Assembly (NCBI GenBank): GCA_029204225.1
Contig: CM055106.1
Span: forward strand, 1,980,738 to 2,044,737
Direction: 5' to 3'
DNA: 64,000 nucleotides
From: Diphasiastrum complanatum
Taxonomy: Eukaryota > Streptophyta > Lycopodiopsida > Lycopodiales > Lycopodiaceae
Under the pieces are notes generated by a model. The model searched no databases. It saw only the letters and a list, made by a program, of their open reading frames with translations, and was not told the origin of the DNA. How positions within the stretch are numbered: the first letter of the stretch is position 1; each line of letters starts with the position of its first letter. Positions 43,309-54,066 of the stretch are shown one piece after another. The position numbers were made by a program, and so were the translations under genes.

Positions 43309-43982
43309 ACGCTCCAAAGGATCATGAAGATCATGCAAGTACCATGAAGTACAAAAATCCTGATCTGGTATGATGACATCAGCAGAAGAGCGTTAGGATG
43401 TGCCTAACCCACCAGTCTTGTAATCCATGATTAGTTATAGATTGTTTAGTCTATCTAATCAGATATGCTACTCTGAATGTATGCAATTACTAGATGTATA
43501 AAATATATACAGTAACAGATAGAAAATATACAGAATAGAAGTCTGTCTGTGAGCGAGACAATTTTGTAAGCAGGATCTATAGAGATCCAAGAAGCCCGCT
43601 AGTAAGCGAGATGCTACTCGTGAGAGAACACTATTTTCTCTCACGCCAATGTGCTATGTGGGTCTATCATACAGCCTCGAAATCAAGAGGATCAATAGAT
43701 GATACTGTAGCTATTACGCACATATCGCTCTCAATTTTGTCTGATCTTGAATGAACTACTATCTGCTATCGCTTGTGTATCTCATTCACTTGCTTTTATC
43801 AATTCTGCACACTGGTTCAGTTTTTGTTGAATGCTGTATTAATCTATAATGTAGATCAGTAGTGTCTGTCTACTTTTTGGAGGATTGTAGAAATGATATA
43901 GCAGGCAATGACCAACAATTATATCTAAAATCCATCCGAATTGATTTTGTTCGTGATTAATTTGATTTCGCTTCAACAATGT
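43309..43982 (+). repeat. Family B LTR-like direct repeat, right copy
   Basis: 43309-43728 matches 39789-40207 and continues to about 43982, just before a primer-site-like sequence. A plausible LTR start is TGATGACATCAGCAG at 43371; borders are inferred. Confidence 0.65.
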
Positions 43983-43984
43983 CA

Positions 43985-43994
43985 ATATCAGAGC
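43985..43994 (+). other. Possible family B primer-binding site
   Basis: ATATCAGAGC, 10 bases matching the core of the initiator tRNA-Met complement (GTATCAGAGC with one change), at the end of the right LTR-like repeat. Confidence 0.5.
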
Positions 43995-44014
43995 TCGTTC
44001 AAGTTTCACTTTGC

Positions 44015-44063
44015 TTCATTTCGTTTCGTCTAGTTTCGTTTCGTTTCATTTCGTTTCGTTTTA
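44015..44063 (+). repeat. (TTTCG)n microsatellite in family B leader
   Basis: About nine imperfect TTTCG/TTTCA units. Confidence 0.8.
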
Positions 44064-44105
44064 GAGTCTGATTGATATTTGCAATTTGCGTTCCATTTAT
44101 TATTT

Positions 44106-44712
44106 TGCATCAGTAGGATGTAGACTAGTTGATATACCTGATAGGTGGTCTGCTAACTCTTGTCGAAATTTTGGGTGATAGAGGAAGTTAATCATTTTCA
44201 TCATGCTATAGTTGTTGAACTGCAACATCATCATTTTCGGATTCGCCATTGATATGTTGTTCATCGAGAGTAGACGAACTTGGACCTTTGATAAGAATAG
44301 TCGACTAAAGAACTTCGAAGTTCAATACGTCGGATGAGTCGGACAAGTCGGCTATATGGGCTTTGCCTTTTCCCTTGAGGTCGATAACCTGATCTTCGAT
44401 AAAGATGACATCCTGGCTAGTGAATATCTTTGACTCGATAGGATTGGACAACTTGTAAGCTTGGTCCGAAGTAGTGTAGCTGATGAAAATACATTTGATA
44501 CTCTAGTCGAGCTTCTTCTTGAGATCATGAGAAATCTGCGCATAAGTTGTACATCCAAAAACTCGTAAGCTCGATAACAAAGGTTTGGTACCTATCCAAA
44601 CTTCGTATGGTGTTTTGTTTGAGAGACCTTTAGTTGGACATCAGTTCTGAATATAGGTTGCTATTGAAATAGCTTCAGTCCAGAAGGACTTCGGAAGTGT
44701 CGCATGCGTAAA
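44106..44712 (-). pseudogene. Family A3 integrase C-terminus and hinge
   Basis: Minus-strand readings match the family A integrase end (LRVFGCTTYAQISHDLKKK-like, then SYTTSDQAYKLSNPIESK, IFTSQDVIFIEDQ) and a hinge ending STRVSRPPIRY near 44120. It is cut at 44712 by unrelated DNA and at 44106 by family B. Confidence 0.8.
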
Positions 44713-46589
44713 AATAAAATGTGTAAAGGTTTCGAGGTATCATACTACATCCTTAGTGCATCCCATGTTTGTTTTGGAAATAAGTTACATCACTTATGTG
44801 TGCGATCACATGGTCTTTCACTAATACATTTATGATGGTTAGAGCCCTTCTTAGCCTTTTGTTCTAGGCCTTCACGTTGGCTTCAATCATTAGGTAGACT
44901 TCTTCACTTTGTAATGACCTCCCAAAGCTCCTTCTCCATGAGAACATTTTTTCAATGCATTGTAATTTGACATTCCATCAAGCTTACTTGCTTCCACAAG
45001 TACCACTTCTCCCATGTTAAACATGGCTCCATAATATCACTCATACTCTCTCAATTTTTTTTTTTTTTGTGAAAAAACGCAATGACACACTCCAAACTTA
45101 GTCACAATGTTGCCTAGCCACATGTATTAGTGACCAGCCCCAAATTTGGTATTACCGAGTATTATTAACTCCGAGCTGTATAATGGTACAAATTACACGT
45201 CAAATGAAGCTTCTTCTTGAAAAATAATACTCCTCTTTTTTTTTTTCAATTTCAGAGAACACACCATGTGATTTTACCCAAGATAAGTCCCTTTTAGAGA
45301 GGGAGAGAGAGAGAGATATATATGCAAAAAGAAAAAATGAACTGAAACTTCATTTTCAAGCTTTTTCACCTTCCATGCACATTGGACCCTTTCAACCTTT
45401 AAAAATGATTTTTTCAATGAAATTGAGGTGTTTGCACATGAAGCCCGATGTGTGCATACATGCACATACCAAAAGAAAAGAGAAGCAAACTCAACAAAAA
45501 GTCGATGCAGAGACGGTGATGGTCGAAGATTATTAAATGGTTGTAATCTTAGAGATGTTTGGCCATAGCCATGTTTGGCCTCCCGAGCATATAAGAGCCA
45601 TACTTGCAGTTGCTCCATACCCTTCTTCTTTTTTTGCCCTTTTGATCTTTTGTCTGTTTTGACTTCTGTTACAAGGGCGCATCGTCTCCTTAGATGCGAG
45701 GGCTCTGGGCTCTGTCCTCTCGGCTGCTGCCCAAGGATCGTTACTCACCTCTGCTAGAGTGCTCTCTGCCGCATCCAGAAGTGGCAAACGCACGGATCAC
45801 GTTTTCACCATCACAGCAGACATTCTTTGTCTCTCTCTGGCAACATTGGAAGAAATGGAGATGAATGGATATGGAGATGGCTGGAATCCTGGGCAGAAGT
45901 AGGCCGATCTTGGTGCTACTCAACTAATCGGTAGTCTAACTTGTTGCTCATGATCTTTTAAAACTCTTCTTCTTTTGCATATTCATCCTAAATGATGAGA
46001 CTGGATGCATGTTTATAGTATGTTGATATTTGAAATTGTGATGTGTGAGTCTGAATGCGAAGGTTAGATTTAGAAAGTACACTTTGCTTGAAGCTGGATA
46101 GTGGATAGAATAATCGTTGAAATTTTAATTGAACTGAACTCATCTGAGCTCTTTTGAATGCTATGCTCATCAATAACTGTCATGATTGAAATTATCTGCG
46201 GTTTAGGGATGTTTAAGCATTGAAAACGCCTTGGAGAGGTTACCTCTGATCAGTCGATCATTGTCTTTAGACAGTCGCTGCTATGACAACATGGGAAAAT
46301 GTTTACAGATGGCTAGTAATGCCTACAGAGGCCAATCTTCACAATGGTAACTTTCATAATAATAAAAAGTTTGCTTGTAGAGGTTGGTAACCGACGACCG
46401 TCACCTGTGATCAAACAAACTACTATTTTATTTACACTAAAATCTAGCATCGGTTGAAAATTCTCAAATTTTTCTCTGCTAAGGAAAGATGTCTATTGCT
46501 CGGTTGTTAGTGTCCTAATAAACCAACTAAATTTCACCTCTATTTACCTTCTCTCGTATGAACTGCTGATTCACCTCCATGTTGCTTCA
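44713..46589. other. No gene identified; short A/T runs and one GC-richer patch
   Basis: Poly-T at 45056-45071, a GA run near 45299-45316. At 45660-45790 the DNA is GC-richer and the minus strand carries a good donor (AGAG then GTGAGTAA, 45752), so an orphan exon is possible, but no homology or second exon was recognised. Confidence 0.4.
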
Positions 46590-47180
46590 TACGAGCATGA
46601 TACACGGGAGTCTTGGCCAGCTGAATACAACTCTGGCTATCGCAATGTGGCTATCGCAATGTAGAATAGTAGAATCTACCTGAGCAATCTGCACATCGCC
46701 AAGTAGCTTTCTAAGCCAAATAGACTCATAGGCGGTCTTCATAGTTGCATTGTACTAAGCGTCCGTTGATGATAGAGCTTTGGTGGGCTGCTTCTTACTG
46801 CTCCAAGAAGTTACCCTAAACCAAGGGTAAAAGCTTAGCCCAGTGTAGACCCGCAGTCTTCATTATCACTTGCCCAATTTAAATTGGTGTAACATTCAAG
46901 CTGAAGCTCACATGCATGCATGTATCCAATCCCATAACTAGTAGTCCCCTTGGCATACCTCAACACCCTCCTTGTCGCTTTCCTAATGGGCTTTAGTTGG
47001 GTTGCTCATGAATTGGTTTGCCACTACAATTGCATAGGCTTTATCTAGGATAGTAGTAGTAAGATAAATCAGGCTGCTCACAAGTTGTCTATAAACAAAA
47101 TTTCGTCCACAAAAGGAGTGTCATCGCTCTTGGAATAGTTTCACTGAATCAAGATTTCATCAGCATCGAATTGCGATTCT
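46590..47180 (-). pseudogene. Family I copia RT/RNase H fragment, very degenerate
   Basis: Minus-strand readings in several frames include SSLIYLTTTILDKAYAI, VANQFMSNPTKAH, VTSWSSKKQPTKALSS and ESIWLRKLLGDVQ then ILHCDS. This is the RNase H order seen in the other copia copies, with many stops. No LTRs nearby. Confidence 0.72.
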
Positions 47181-47959
47181 GATTCCAATTCGATTCGGCT
47201 GATTCGAATCTACGGATTGGATTTCCTTGGAATTTTTGTTTTCTCACGGGACCCAATTACAAAGGGGTTCCGTTTTTCTCTGTTTCATGTTGAACGTCTT
47301 GAGTCCACACCTTTTATTAATTTTGTTGTTATTTCTTTCATGATTCTGGTTTATATCCAGTAAAGTTTTAATAGTTAAGTGTTAAAATATGGAATTTGGA
47401 GTCTTTAATGCTTATAAATCAATTATGATATCTATTATCATCAATGTATTATGGAACTATGTTTTTGGCTTTTCTAAATTCTAGACAAATCTACAAAAAA
47501 TATTTGAGTTCTGAAACCTCAAAACAGATTTGCCGATTTGAAAACCCTAGGACTGATTCAAAAAGGTCAAATTGACCGATTCTGATTTGATCGATTCCGA
47601 GTAGGAAGGAAACTCTATTTCTTGGAAGGCTTGCAATTGATATTTACGAGAGTGGAGATGGGTTCACAATCCTACATGTCAAGACTTCGCATGCATACTT
47701 TGCCTGGGAAATGGTTACTCCTAAGTCTCTTGAACCAAACCAAATGAGGACACTTGGGCCTATCTATACCACAGGATGCCAGCGGGTATCAGAGTTAGAG
47801 CTAGACTTTGTCAATAAATGACAGATTATCAGGGCCCAAGTTGTAAGGTTTAACTATGCTAAGAAGAATTACTACCAAAGTGCCCAATTGCTAATAATCT
47901 TAGTAAGGTAATAGCATGGGCTTAAGGTCCAAGGGACTGTATACAAAATGCTAATGCAT

Positions 47960-48045
<86 letters not shown>

Positions 48046-48198
48046 AGAATGTAGGCTATTGTGGAGAAAACGCGTTTTGGAGATCTCATTAATCCACGTT
48101 TGCCCTAAAATAAATTTGAAAGGTGATTGAAATGGGGTTGAAGGACAAACGTGTTGATTTAAGAAAGAGAAACGTGCTTTTAGAAAGTTCTAGAAAGA

Positions 48199-48243
<45 letters not shown>
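47181..48243. other. Intergenic region upstream of the PPR gene, with microsatellites
   Basis: No recognised coding sequence. (GT)n(GA)n lies at 47958-48039 and (GA)n at 48204-48243. A 47160-47230 stretch repeats CGATTCNG-like words. Confidence 0.5.
47958..48039 (+). repeat. (GT)n(GA)n compound microsatellite
   Basis: About 13 GT units followed by about 28 GA units. It is a mirror of the TC/AC array at 819-894 (same composition on the opposite strand). Confidence 0.95.
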
Positions 48244-48247
<4 letters not shown>

Positions 48248-48476
48248 TGGCAGCACAGGCTATGTATGGCTGGAGCAACATAGGGTATGGCTGGAACATC
48301 GACAAGCTGCACTCCAGGAGGTATTTAAGGGTTTTCAACAGAAAGCAATGGACATGTGCGTTTTACTATGTCCCATAATACATATCCTGTTTTAACTGAA
48401 AGGTGGCTATTTGAGCTTTTTGATCTTCAGAATAAAAAATGTGAAAAGCTATGGTTTTTGTAAAAATAGCGTTTTG

Positions 48477-48509
<33 letters not shown>
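48203..48509 (+). repeat. Two further (GA)n arrays upstream of the PPR gene
   Basis: (GA)n at 48203-48243 and 48479-48509, in the putative 5' UTR/promoter region of the PPR gene. Confidence 0.9.
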
Positions 48510-48514
<5 letters not shown>

Positions 48515-48624
48515 GCCCACCCAAAGGTCCATTGTACTTAAATACATTTAAGTGTGAATCCTATTATGGAAACATGTAGTTTGTTAGATCTTTGTTGACA
48601 TTGGACCATGGGTGACTTTGCAGG
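48244..48624 (+). other. Possible 5'UTR exon and intron of the PPR gene
   Basis: A donor-like CAGGAG then GTATTTAA (about 48320) and an acceptor TTTGCAG at 48618-48624, which precedes the PPR start by about 107 bases, suggest a 5'UTR intron. A 41-codon frame starting at ATG 48244 may be an upstream ORF. All of this is inference from splice motifs. Confidence 0.3.
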
Positions 48625-48731
48625 CAATAAAAGACAGCAACTATTGGTATTGTATCAAGTTCTCCTTCTTGAACTAGTAGTTCGCTGTGATTGTGGATGT
48701 ATTCCACATAGGATCTTAGCAGGAAATTGGA

Positions 48732-50795
48732 ATGGGCAGGTTATATATGGCCAAGAAAAAACCTCTCCTGCAGCTTGGGGGTGTTCTCAAGCTTTATGAA
48801 AAAAGCTACATACAGCTTAATGATATATTTTTTTCATTAGAAAATCCTTGCTTCTACAAAAACAAAGCAGCATATAAACTTTACTCTGAGGCATTCCCTG
48901 TTTCACAAAGGAAGAGAACAATAATCTTGCCTTCTTCGCTTACATCAGCTGGAAGTTTTCAATCAGAACCTAGATTCTGTTCCACAACTCGTAGTGGGCA
49001 AGGTATTTGTGAAAGTACAGCTTTGTCTCGATTATTTGGTAGACATTCGCTAAGGATTCATGATACTTTACCCACAGCTCTGGTGGCAGGTGCCGTGATC
49101 AATTTCAACTGGCTTATTATGCCGGTAACTAGAAGCTTTTCTAATGAAGCAAACTTTGAAACTTCAAACTTTGAAAAGAGCAAGGATTCAGAGGACTGCA
49201 AAGTCACTGATAGTGGTGCCTTGGGCAATGATTCGTTTCAGACATCAGATTCTGGGGGTTTTCAGCAGATCTGTGCTTTCCTTAAAGAAGGGAAATGGGG
49301 ACAGGATATAGCATTGAACATTGCAAAGTTAGATTTGCACTTAAGGTCTGAAGACATATCTTGTCTTTTGTTACAGAGTGTAGAGATTGATGTTACTTTG
49401 GGCTTTTTCAGATGGGCAAGATTACAAAAACGCTATGAAGTTGATTGCTCTGTTTACATGACATTGTTTAAGGCCCTAAGCGATGGTAAAAGAGCCGGAG
49501 ACTTGTGGTGGCTTATAAATGAAATGCAGAAGAATGGCTTGCCTGTTTCCAATTCAATGCTAGTCACTGTCATAGAATTATATTCATCAATGAGGAGAAT
49601 CGATGAGGCTTTGAAGGTTTTTGAGAACTTCAAGAAGTTTGAATGCACCCCTACTACTGCTAACTATAACTTTATTTTGAAATTGCTGTCAAGTGTTGGC
49701 AATAACTTGAAGATTAACATGCTCTATAATGAAATGAAGCGGATAGGTTGTTCTCCGGACACAACAACATATGCTATTATGATTGGTATGCTTGGTAGGG
49801 CAGGTAAATATGATGAAGCACAAAGGCTCTTGCAGGACATGGGTAGCAGAGGTTGCACTGCGGATGTAAGAGCATATGCAACATTGATCAAAAGCTTTGG
49901 TCAAGCAGGGAAAGTGGATTCAGCACTTCAGCATTTTAATGAGATGAAGGAAAGAAACATTGCTGCAAATGAGGAAGTTTATTGCTATTTGATTGACAGT
50001 TTAGCAGAAGTGGGAAAGCTGGATGAATCTAATGGGCTATTTCAGGAGATGGAAAAATTGGGAGTTAAGCCTTCTGCTTCGACTTGTATTTGTCTTATAA
50101 CAGCATTCATCAAGTCAGGCAAGCAAGTTGAAGCTTGTAGCTTGTTTGACCAGATGACTGCTAAGAATCATATCTCCAAGTCTGCCATTGAACCTGTCAT
50201 TCTTAAACTTCGTAAAATACACAAAATTGACTTTGCTTGGGATTTTCTCCATGCTTTATTTTCAAGAGATTACAGACCCGATGCAGCCATGCACTACTTC
50301 CTTGTTCATGCTTTTTGTATGGCAAACAGAGCAGATTTGGCTCTCAAGGTATTTCATCAGGCAGTCATTGACAATGAAGAAAATGCTTTGGTGGAAACAT
50401 TTAATGTTCTCATTGAGAGCCTTGGTAAAGTGGATGTAGAAGGGGCTAGGCAGCTTTTCCAACTCATGAAGAATCGTGGTCGTGTACCTGATGTTGCAAC
50501 ATATAATTGTGTCATTGAGATTCTTTTGAAAGGGAGCCTACCAGATGCTGCTTATGACATGTTTCAACAGATGGTACAACAAAACTGCCAGGGTAATCTG
50601 GTAACATACAAACTCTTAGTAAAGCTATTAACCCATCCAAAACATGTTGGGCACTCTCCTACTGCTTTGAACAGCTTCTGGAAAGAGGCTAAAGTTGAAG
50701 AAGCTCATGAGTTTCTTTCAGAGCTTAGCAGAAAAGGATTGCTGACATTTGGAGAAGTTGACAGGAAAGGTTCGGTACTGGAAGCTTCAAGCTAA
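48732..50795 (+). CDS. Pentatricopeptide repeat (PPR) protein, P class, 687 residues
   Basis: Single open frame; PPR genes are typically intronless. PPR proteins bind organellar RNA, one base per repeat, and act in mitochondrial or plastid RNA processing, stability or translation. Repeats of about 35 residues run from about residue 241 to 660: for example SMLVTVIELYSSMRRIDEAL (276 on), TYAIMIGMLGRAGKYDEAQR (346 on), AYATLIKSFGQAGKVDSALQ (381 on), VYCYLIDSLAEVGKLDESNG (416 on), TFNVLIESLG (556 on) and TYNCVIEILLKG (590 on), about 11-12 in all. No E, E+ or DYW tail, so RNA editing is not indicated. The first ~110 residues are rich in K/R/S with few acids, suggesting an organelle transit peptide. 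The start is the first ATG of the frame; M6 (48747) is an alternative. The orthologue is not identified. Confidence 0.92.
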   Translation: MGRLYMAKKKPLLQLGGVLKLYEKSYIQLNDIFFSLENPCFYKNKAAYKLYSEAFPVSQRKRTIILPSSLTSAGSFQSEPRFCSTTRSGQGICESTALSRLFGRHSLRIHDTLPTALVAGAVINFNWLIMPVTRSFSNEANFETSNFEKSKDSEDCKVTDSGALGNDSFQTSDSGGFQQICAFLKEGKWGQDIALNIAKLDLHLRSEDISCLLLQSVEIDVTLGFFRWARLQKRYEVDCSVYMTLFKALSDGKRAGDLWWLINEMQKNGLPVSNSMLVTVIELYSSMRRIDEALKVFENFKKFECTPTTANYNFILKLLSSVGNNLKINMLYNEMKRIGCSPDTTTYAIMIGMLGRAGKYDEAQRLLQDMGSRGCTADVRAYATLIKSFGQAGKVDSALQHFNEMKERNIAANEEVYCYLIDSLAEVGKLDESNGLFQEMEKLGVKPSASTCICLITAFIKSGKQVEACSLFDQMTAKNHISKSAIEPVILKLRKIHKIDFAWDFLHALFSRDYRPDAAMHYFLVHAFCMANRADLALKVFHQAVIDNEENALVETFNVLIESLGKVDVEGARQLFQLMKNRGRVPDVATYNCVIEILLKGSLPDAAYDMFQQMVQQNCQGNLVTYKLLVKLLTHPKHVGHSPTALNSFWKEAKVEEAHEFLSELSRKGLLTFGEVDRKGSVLEASS

Positions 50796-51619
50796 TGACT
50801 TTTCTGAATATAGCAACAGCCTGTGTGTCTGCTATAGCAATTGAGATAGGGTGTGAAGGTCACCAGAGGCAATCAGCCTTTTTTAGTCTAGACTTTGCAG
50901 CAAACATTTTTGCATCCTCGTAGAATGACACCAAAACTATTTGACCACTTTTGGAAGATTAGAATGCCTGGTTTTCACTAAGTAAGCTGGTTAGTACACG
51001 CAACAAGTTCGTAGATCAAATTGGCCTTTCCTTGCAGTGCTTTTCCCCCTTTCTATCAGAGTTGAAATTAGTTTATTTTCTATAATGAGACATCAGAGAT
51101 GGATAAAATGCAGTCTGCTTAAAATAGCTGCCCCACCTGCAGTGATGTATTTTGATGCACTTGCAAGTATTAGTATTTGCAATGAGCTTTTGGCCAATGA
51201 TCTGAATGAAAGCTATTTTGCTGGCAGAAATAAATGGCTTAGGTTTCTTTCGCGTTTTCATCCTACTTGGCATCTTTTTTGTCCTTCCTGTCACTGATTG
51301 ATTTGGCTCTAAATGGACATCCTTTTGCTATTTTTTGTGGTTAGAATATTTGGTTTTTGTGCCCACTCCATTCATTGAAGACTTAGTTTTTTAGCAGTCA
51401 TGATTTTTTCTACTTATGTACTTAAAAAGTAATTCAGCTACCTTATATGCACATATTTAGAAAAGGATCGTAAAAAAATGCAGAAGGGTAGAGTGAGAGC
51501 TATCGTATGAGCAGCAGCAAGACATACAAGTTGCAAAGGGCCACATTTAAGTCCTTGGAAAATCTTTAAAGCATGTGTAGCTTTCTCTTGCTTGGCATAC
51601 TGAGATTATATCGCTGTTT
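50796..51619. other. PPR 3' flank, probable 3'UTR then intergenic
   Basis: No coding signal. The poly(A) site cannot be fixed. It ends at the left edge of the family C fragment. Confidence 0.5.
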
Positions 51620-52282
51620 GAAACTAATCTTCTAAAACAAATAGATATTAAAAGTTCAAACATTCTTTATGCCAAGCTCTTGCGGCTTGTTTTAAGCCAT
51701 ATATAGACTTCTTCAATTTGTAAGATAAATCAGGAAACAGTGGGTTGGGAAACCTTCAGGCTGCCTCATATAAAGTTCTTCATAAAGAAACCCATAAAGG
51801 AATGTAGTCTTCATATCGATATGATGCACAAATAAGAAACGTTTAATAGCCAAAGCAAATAAGAGACAAATGATAGATTGTTTTACCATGGAGGAAAATG
51901 TTTCACGATAGTCTACTCCATACATCTGAGAATATCCCTTGGCTACTAGTCTAGCCTTGTATCTCTCAGCACTCCCATATGGTTTCAGCTTTATCCTGTA
52001 GACCCATTTGCAGTCTACGACTTTTCTTCCTTCTGGCAAGTTTTCCAGTGTCCATGTTTGATTTTTGTGCATTGAATCAATTTCTTCCTACATCGCCTTC
52101 TTCGATTGTTTAGATTCTTGACTCGCCATTGCTTCTGAATAAGATGTGGGCTCTGTCGTTATTAGGCATCGATTGCTTTCACAATTATTTGTTGTAGCTT
52201 TTTCAATAGCCTTTTGTTTGCGTCTTGGCTGGGCGAGATCCTTTTGCTGTTGAGTTTTTGTTGGTTGTTGTGCGGCTTGCAA
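51620..52282 (-). pseudogene. Family C hinge and reverse transcriptase N-terminal half
   Basis: Hinge with KTQQQKDLAQPRRKQKAI, then EAMASQESKQSKKAM; after a break, MHKNQTWTLENLPEGRKVVD, CKWVYRIKLKPYGSAERYK, ARLVAKGYSQMYGVDYRETF, HHIDMKTTFLYGFLYEELYM and RQPEGF. It ends with a YGLKQAARAW motif near 51670. The YVDD part is missing. Confidence 0.9.
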
Positions 52283-53612
52283 GACCTATTGCTCAACTAT
52301 TTGTTGATCTTCTTGAACAGGTTGTTGTTATGGCTCCACAGAGATATGGTCTCCCTCTTCAGTCCAGTCAAAGATGTAAGGAGTAAGATCGAAAAACTGA
52401 TAACCATTCAGGTCGACGTCTTCCTGAAATACTTCTTCATCAAACTTAACATCTCTGCTTATTTGATCTTTGCTGGTTTTGAGATTATACAAATTGTAAC
52501 CAGGTGAGTTGATTCCATATCCCATGACAATCATGGGCTTTGATTTTTCATCAAGCTTGGACCTCCTCTCTTGAGGCACATGTATGCCCTGCAACCAAAC
52601 ACTGTGATATGTGACATGTTGGGTCTCACCAGTCTAGGCCTCATAAGGTGTGACATTGCTTACAACAACTGTTATACTCCTATTTTGGAGATAAGCGGCT
52701 GTAAAGATAGCTTCTGCCCAAAATTCTTTTGAAAGCTTTGCATGCGCTTCCAGTTTTTTCTCTCGGCTACTCCATTGTGCTGTGGTGTGTAGGGCACAGT
52801 ATACTGCCTCTCGATTCTTTCATTTTGACGATAACTCTTGAATTATGTATTGGTGTATTCTCCACCATTATCAGATTTTAGAATCTTAATCTTTTTTCCT
52901 GTTTGTGTTTTAGCCAAAAACTCTTGAACTATTTAAAACTTGTAAACACATCCAAGAAGTAGAGGAAGGTCATATGTGTATAATCGTCTATGAAGGTAGC
53001 AAAGTATTTCGATCTAGATATAGATGGAATCTTCATAGGCCCACAAAGATCACTAGCCCAAGAACCTCCTTAGCTCGTGCTCCTTCGAACTTGAATGGTT
53101 CGCGGTGCTGTTTGCCCTTCAAACACGATTCACATAGGCTGATTTTTCTGTCCGTGACAACCATTCCTTCTGTCATTCTGTTTTTTGACATCTTGTAGAG
53201 TGAGATCATTCTATTGTGGCACATTCTTTTTTGCCATAAGTCGTTCTTGTCTTCCTCTTCTGAAGTCGCAAGAACTTGGTCAGTAGGATTCAGCACTCTT
53301 GCATTATAGATGTTGTCTTTTCTTTCGACTTTCACAAGGATTAGATCCGCACTCCTTTATCTGACATTCTTCAATGTCGAAAGTAACATTCAACCCCATA
53401 TCTGTGATCTTGGTGATTGATAGGAGATCACTCTGTAATGTAGGAACATGTAGGACTCCCTCTAGATCCTTGTAACCAGATTCAGTTTTCAGAAGTAGAG
53501 TACCAGTTCCCATGACATGGTGTTTGCTGCTATCACCAAGAATGACTTCGCCATTGAACGTCTTGTAGTCCTTTAGGACCTTCTTCTTGTCAGAAGGTGG
53601 TGTGCAGAAGAT
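52283..53612 (-). pseudogene. Family C protease end, GAG-pre-integrase and integrase
   Basis: Protease C-terminus (LEGVLHVPTLQSDLLSITKI), then LWQKRMCHNRMISLYKMSKN and CESCLKGKQHREPF (zinc site), integrase core with KSDNGGEYTN near 52870 and YTPQHNGVAERKN near 52780, and the C-terminal part KLDEKSKPMIVMGYGINSPG. Stops and frameshifts occur in the core. Confidence 0.85.
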
Positions 53613-54066
53613 AGGTTTAGCTCAAAAAGAAATGAACTTGAAAAGAAATGAATGAAAATGATTCGAATGTCTAAAAAGAAAACTTTTCGTGCATGGCCTA
53701 TCTTCCTCTTTCACAATGCATGACTACGTTTATCAATTTCAAACAAAATAATAGTGATAGAAATCACGTTTGATTTTATAGTAACTAACTTTGGAATCAT
53801 CAGTACTACAGTGATTACATAGCCAAACAATAAAGCATTGAATTATCAGACAAATAATTTGTCGCGAAACGCTAGACAAATAATTAGTCGCAAAGAACTA
53901 CATACATTTTGAGACGAAGCTGAACGCAATAAAGGATAGTACTATGTAAAAACACTTGTAATTCTGCAGACTGTTTAAAAACACGAGAAAATCCGCAGAA
54001 CTGGATAAACAATGGATGAACATTGAAACTGATTAATCGATTAGTAAGAAGAAAAATAATCCAACA
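53613..54066 (-). repeat. Family A LTR, internally deleted (about 454 bp)
   Basis: Ends TCCAACA at 54066 beside a polypurine tract (CTCCCCCTTAAT in plus view). Its middle is missing: sequence jumps near 53945 from the U5-like part to the U3 start. The left terminus TGTTGG is not present. Confidence 0.8.

Larger units (their letters stand above)
39541..44105. mobile_element. Family B copia element, rearranged, with an internally inverted pol segment
   Basis: Plus-strand order: element 3' tail (39577-39788), LTR-like repeat (39789-40207), gag knuckles and protease (plus), then integrase-RT-RNase H on the minus strand (43308 back to 40826), then the LTR-like repeat again (43309 onward, plus). 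Thus the middle 2.5 kb is inverted relative to its own ends. The whole complex interrupts the RT of family A3, with a deletion at the target. Confidence 0.78.
37545..44712 (-). mobile_element. Family A copia element (A3), 3' half, interrupted by family B
   Basis: Minus-strand 3' LTR, RNase H and RT (37545 to about 39540), then a nested family B complex (39541-44105), then the integrase C-terminus and hinge (44106-44712). Integrase core, protease, gag and the 5' LTR are missing. It lies in the RNase H region of family H. Confidence 0.85.
51620..53612 (-). mobile_element. Family C copia fragment (protease end to RT start), no LTRs
   Basis: Minus-strand order is protease, GAG-pre-integrase, integrase, hinge and RT N-terminus, cut inside RT at the left and abutting a family A LTR at the right. 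All domains are in the expected order but frames are broken. It was probably truncated by illegitimate recombination. Confidence 0.85.

Noticed and set aside
45741-45923. Minus-strand frame followed by a good GTGAGTAA donor
   Set aside because: No partner exon or recognisable protein; kept only as a remark in the intergenic entry.
48608-48799. 63-codon frame upstream of and overlapping the PPR start
   Set aside because: Different frame from the PPR gene, crosses the probable acceptor at 48624 and has no recognisable features.
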